Source of the DNA: Sphingosinicella sp. BN140058
GTDB taxonomy: Bacteria; Pseudomonadota; Alphaproteobacteria; Sphingomonadales; Sphingomonadaceae
Direction of reading: 5' to 3'
NCBI RefSeq assembly: GCF_004135585.1
Contig: NZ_CP035501.1
Span: forward strand, 2,551,501-2,615,500
Length of the DNA: 64,000 bases
The notes under the pieces are model-generated. The model saw nothing but the letters and a program-made list of their open reading frames with translations. It had not been told where the DNA came from and ran no database searches. This document shows, in pieces, positions 63,319 through 64,000 of this stretch (its first letter is position 1; every line of letters begins with the position of its first letter). A program made the translations under genes and the position numbers.

Positions 63319-63669
63319 TCAGGCCTCCGGACGAGTCCACACCCAGCTTCCGCCGATCAGGGCCGCGGCCACGGGGGTGAGCATCCATGGCCAGGGCGCG
63401 AACGCCAGGCCGAGCGCTGCACTCACCGCGAAGGCCGCCAGCGCCGCTTTCTTGCCGCGCCGGCTGATCGCGCCGCGTTCGCGCCACGCCCGGATGTGCG
63501 GGCCGAAACGTGGATGCCGAAGCAGCCGCGCTTCGAACGGCGGGTGGCCGCGGCCGAAGCAATAGGCTGCGAGCAGCACGAACGGAACGGTCGGCAGCAG
63601 GGGCAGGACGGCGCCCGCCGCAGCGAGGGCCAGCGAGACGAAGCCGAGAGCGAGCCAGACCAGCCGCAT
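63319..63669 (-). CDS. DUF454 (YbaN-type) membrane protein
   Basis: A 116-residue protein of the DUF454 family: 'GFVSLALAAAGAVLPLLPTVPFVLLAAYCFGRGHPPFEARLLRHPRFGPHIRAWRERGAISRRGKKAAL' is the family block. Three membrane segments are predicted. The function is unknown. It lies 14 bases after gpmA on the same strand, probably in its transcript. Confidence 0.88.
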   Translation of the reverse strand: MRLVWLALGFVSLALAAAGAVLPLLPTVPFVLLAAYCFGRGHPPFEARLLRHPRFGPHIRAWRERGAISRRGKKAALAAFAVSAALGLAFAPWPWMLTPVAAALIGGSWVWTRPEA

Positions 63670-63683
63670 CCCGGCCGGCCGGC

Positions 63684-64000
63684 TCAGCGCTCGCGCAGGT
63701 AGTAACGGTCGATCGCGGTCAGGCCGTCGTCGAGCTCGTAGACGATCGGCTGCCCGGTCGGGATCTCGAGCGAGGCGATTTCCTCGTCCGAGATGCCGGA
63801 CAGGTGCTTGACCAGCGCGCGCAGCGAGTTGCCGTGGGCGGAGATCAGCACCCGCTGGCCGCCCTGGAGTGCCGGTCCGATGCGCGAGCGCCAGTACGGC
63901 AGCACGCGCGCGATCGTGTCCTTGAGGCTCTCGGTCGCCGGCACGTCGATGCCGGCATAGCGCCGATCCCCGGACAGATCATATTCGCTGCCCGGTTCGA
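63684..64000 (-). CDS. gpmA: 2,3-bisphosphoglycerate-dependent phosphoglycerate mutase, C-terminal part (5' partial)
   Basis: Only the C-terminal 105 residues are inside the window; the gene runs on past base 64000. The segment '[31 protein letters not shown]' is typical of GpmA. The second catalytic His is in '[24 protein letters not shown]', followed by '[12 protein letters not shown]'. It interconverts 3- and 2-phosphoglycerate in glycolysis and gluconeogenesis. Confidence 0.95.
   Translation of the reverse strand, partial: EPGSEYDLSGDRRYAGIDVPATESLKDTIARVLPYWRSRIGPALQGGQRVLISAHGNSLRALVKHLSGISDEEIASLEIPTGQPIVYELDDGLTAIDRYYLRER

Overview
The window comes from a high-GC alphaproteobacterium, most likely of the family Sphingomonadaceae. 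The basis is gene content and order (infA-maf-RNase E/G-yacG-tRNA-Phe; nusB-thiL-hppA; bolA, J-domain protein, cobS, cobT), large TonB-dependent receptors, and many tight overlaps (ATGA, TGATG). This placement rests on gene content and order only; no 16S gene is present. Both ends cut genes: the 3' part of a tamB-like gene on the left and the 3' part of gpmA on the right.

Layout. 0-2 kb: tamB C-terminus and a small membrane protein. 2-4.8 kb: a three-gene operon (type III polyketide synthase, methyltransferase, flavoprotein) that looks like a phenolic-lipid or quinone pathway. 4.9-14.2 kb: a plant-polysaccharide utilisation locus (TonB receptor, GH28, GH43 and GH10 enzymes, plus a divergent Tat-exported six-hairpin glycosidase). 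A strong intrinsic terminator lies between the receptor and the enzyme genes. 14.3-16.3 kb: tRNA-Phe, yacG, a shortened RNase E/G homologue, maf and infA, then a 500-base gene-free stretch. 16.8-22.8 kb: hppA, thiL, nusB, alpha/beta hydrolase, pirin and BolA. 22.9-26.3 kb: J-domain protein, cobS and cobT. 26.4-36.2 kb: housekeeping and envelope genes (glycine-zipper protein, phytase-like esterase, rpmB, tadA, OmpA lipoprotein, CorC-type membrane protein, a three-gene membrane cassette, divergent purD/xseA, DUF2093).

36.4-46.3 kb: the most unusual section. A second TonB receptor is followed by a TPR-sulfotransferase, a small exported Cys protein, a TPR-aspartyl/asparaginyl beta-hydroxylase, a TauD-type dioxygenase and two related P-loop sulfotransferase-like proteins. 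Together they look like a modification module attached to an outer-membrane receptor.

46.5-64 kb: clpB, an M28 peptidase, an M16 lipoprotein peptidase, purK-purE, a degenerate GGDEF protein, a sorbosone-dehydrogenase-like lipoprotein with a DUF2231 membrane partner, a DUF1349 protein, and a run of three ion transporters (CPA1 antiporter, FNT channel, SulP permease). The SulP gene is preceded by a hairpin-rich leader. A DUF454 protein and gpmA close the window. No insertion sequence, CRISPR array or prophage was seen. Apart from the polysaccharide locus and the TonB/sulfotransferase cluster, the window reads as core chromosome.
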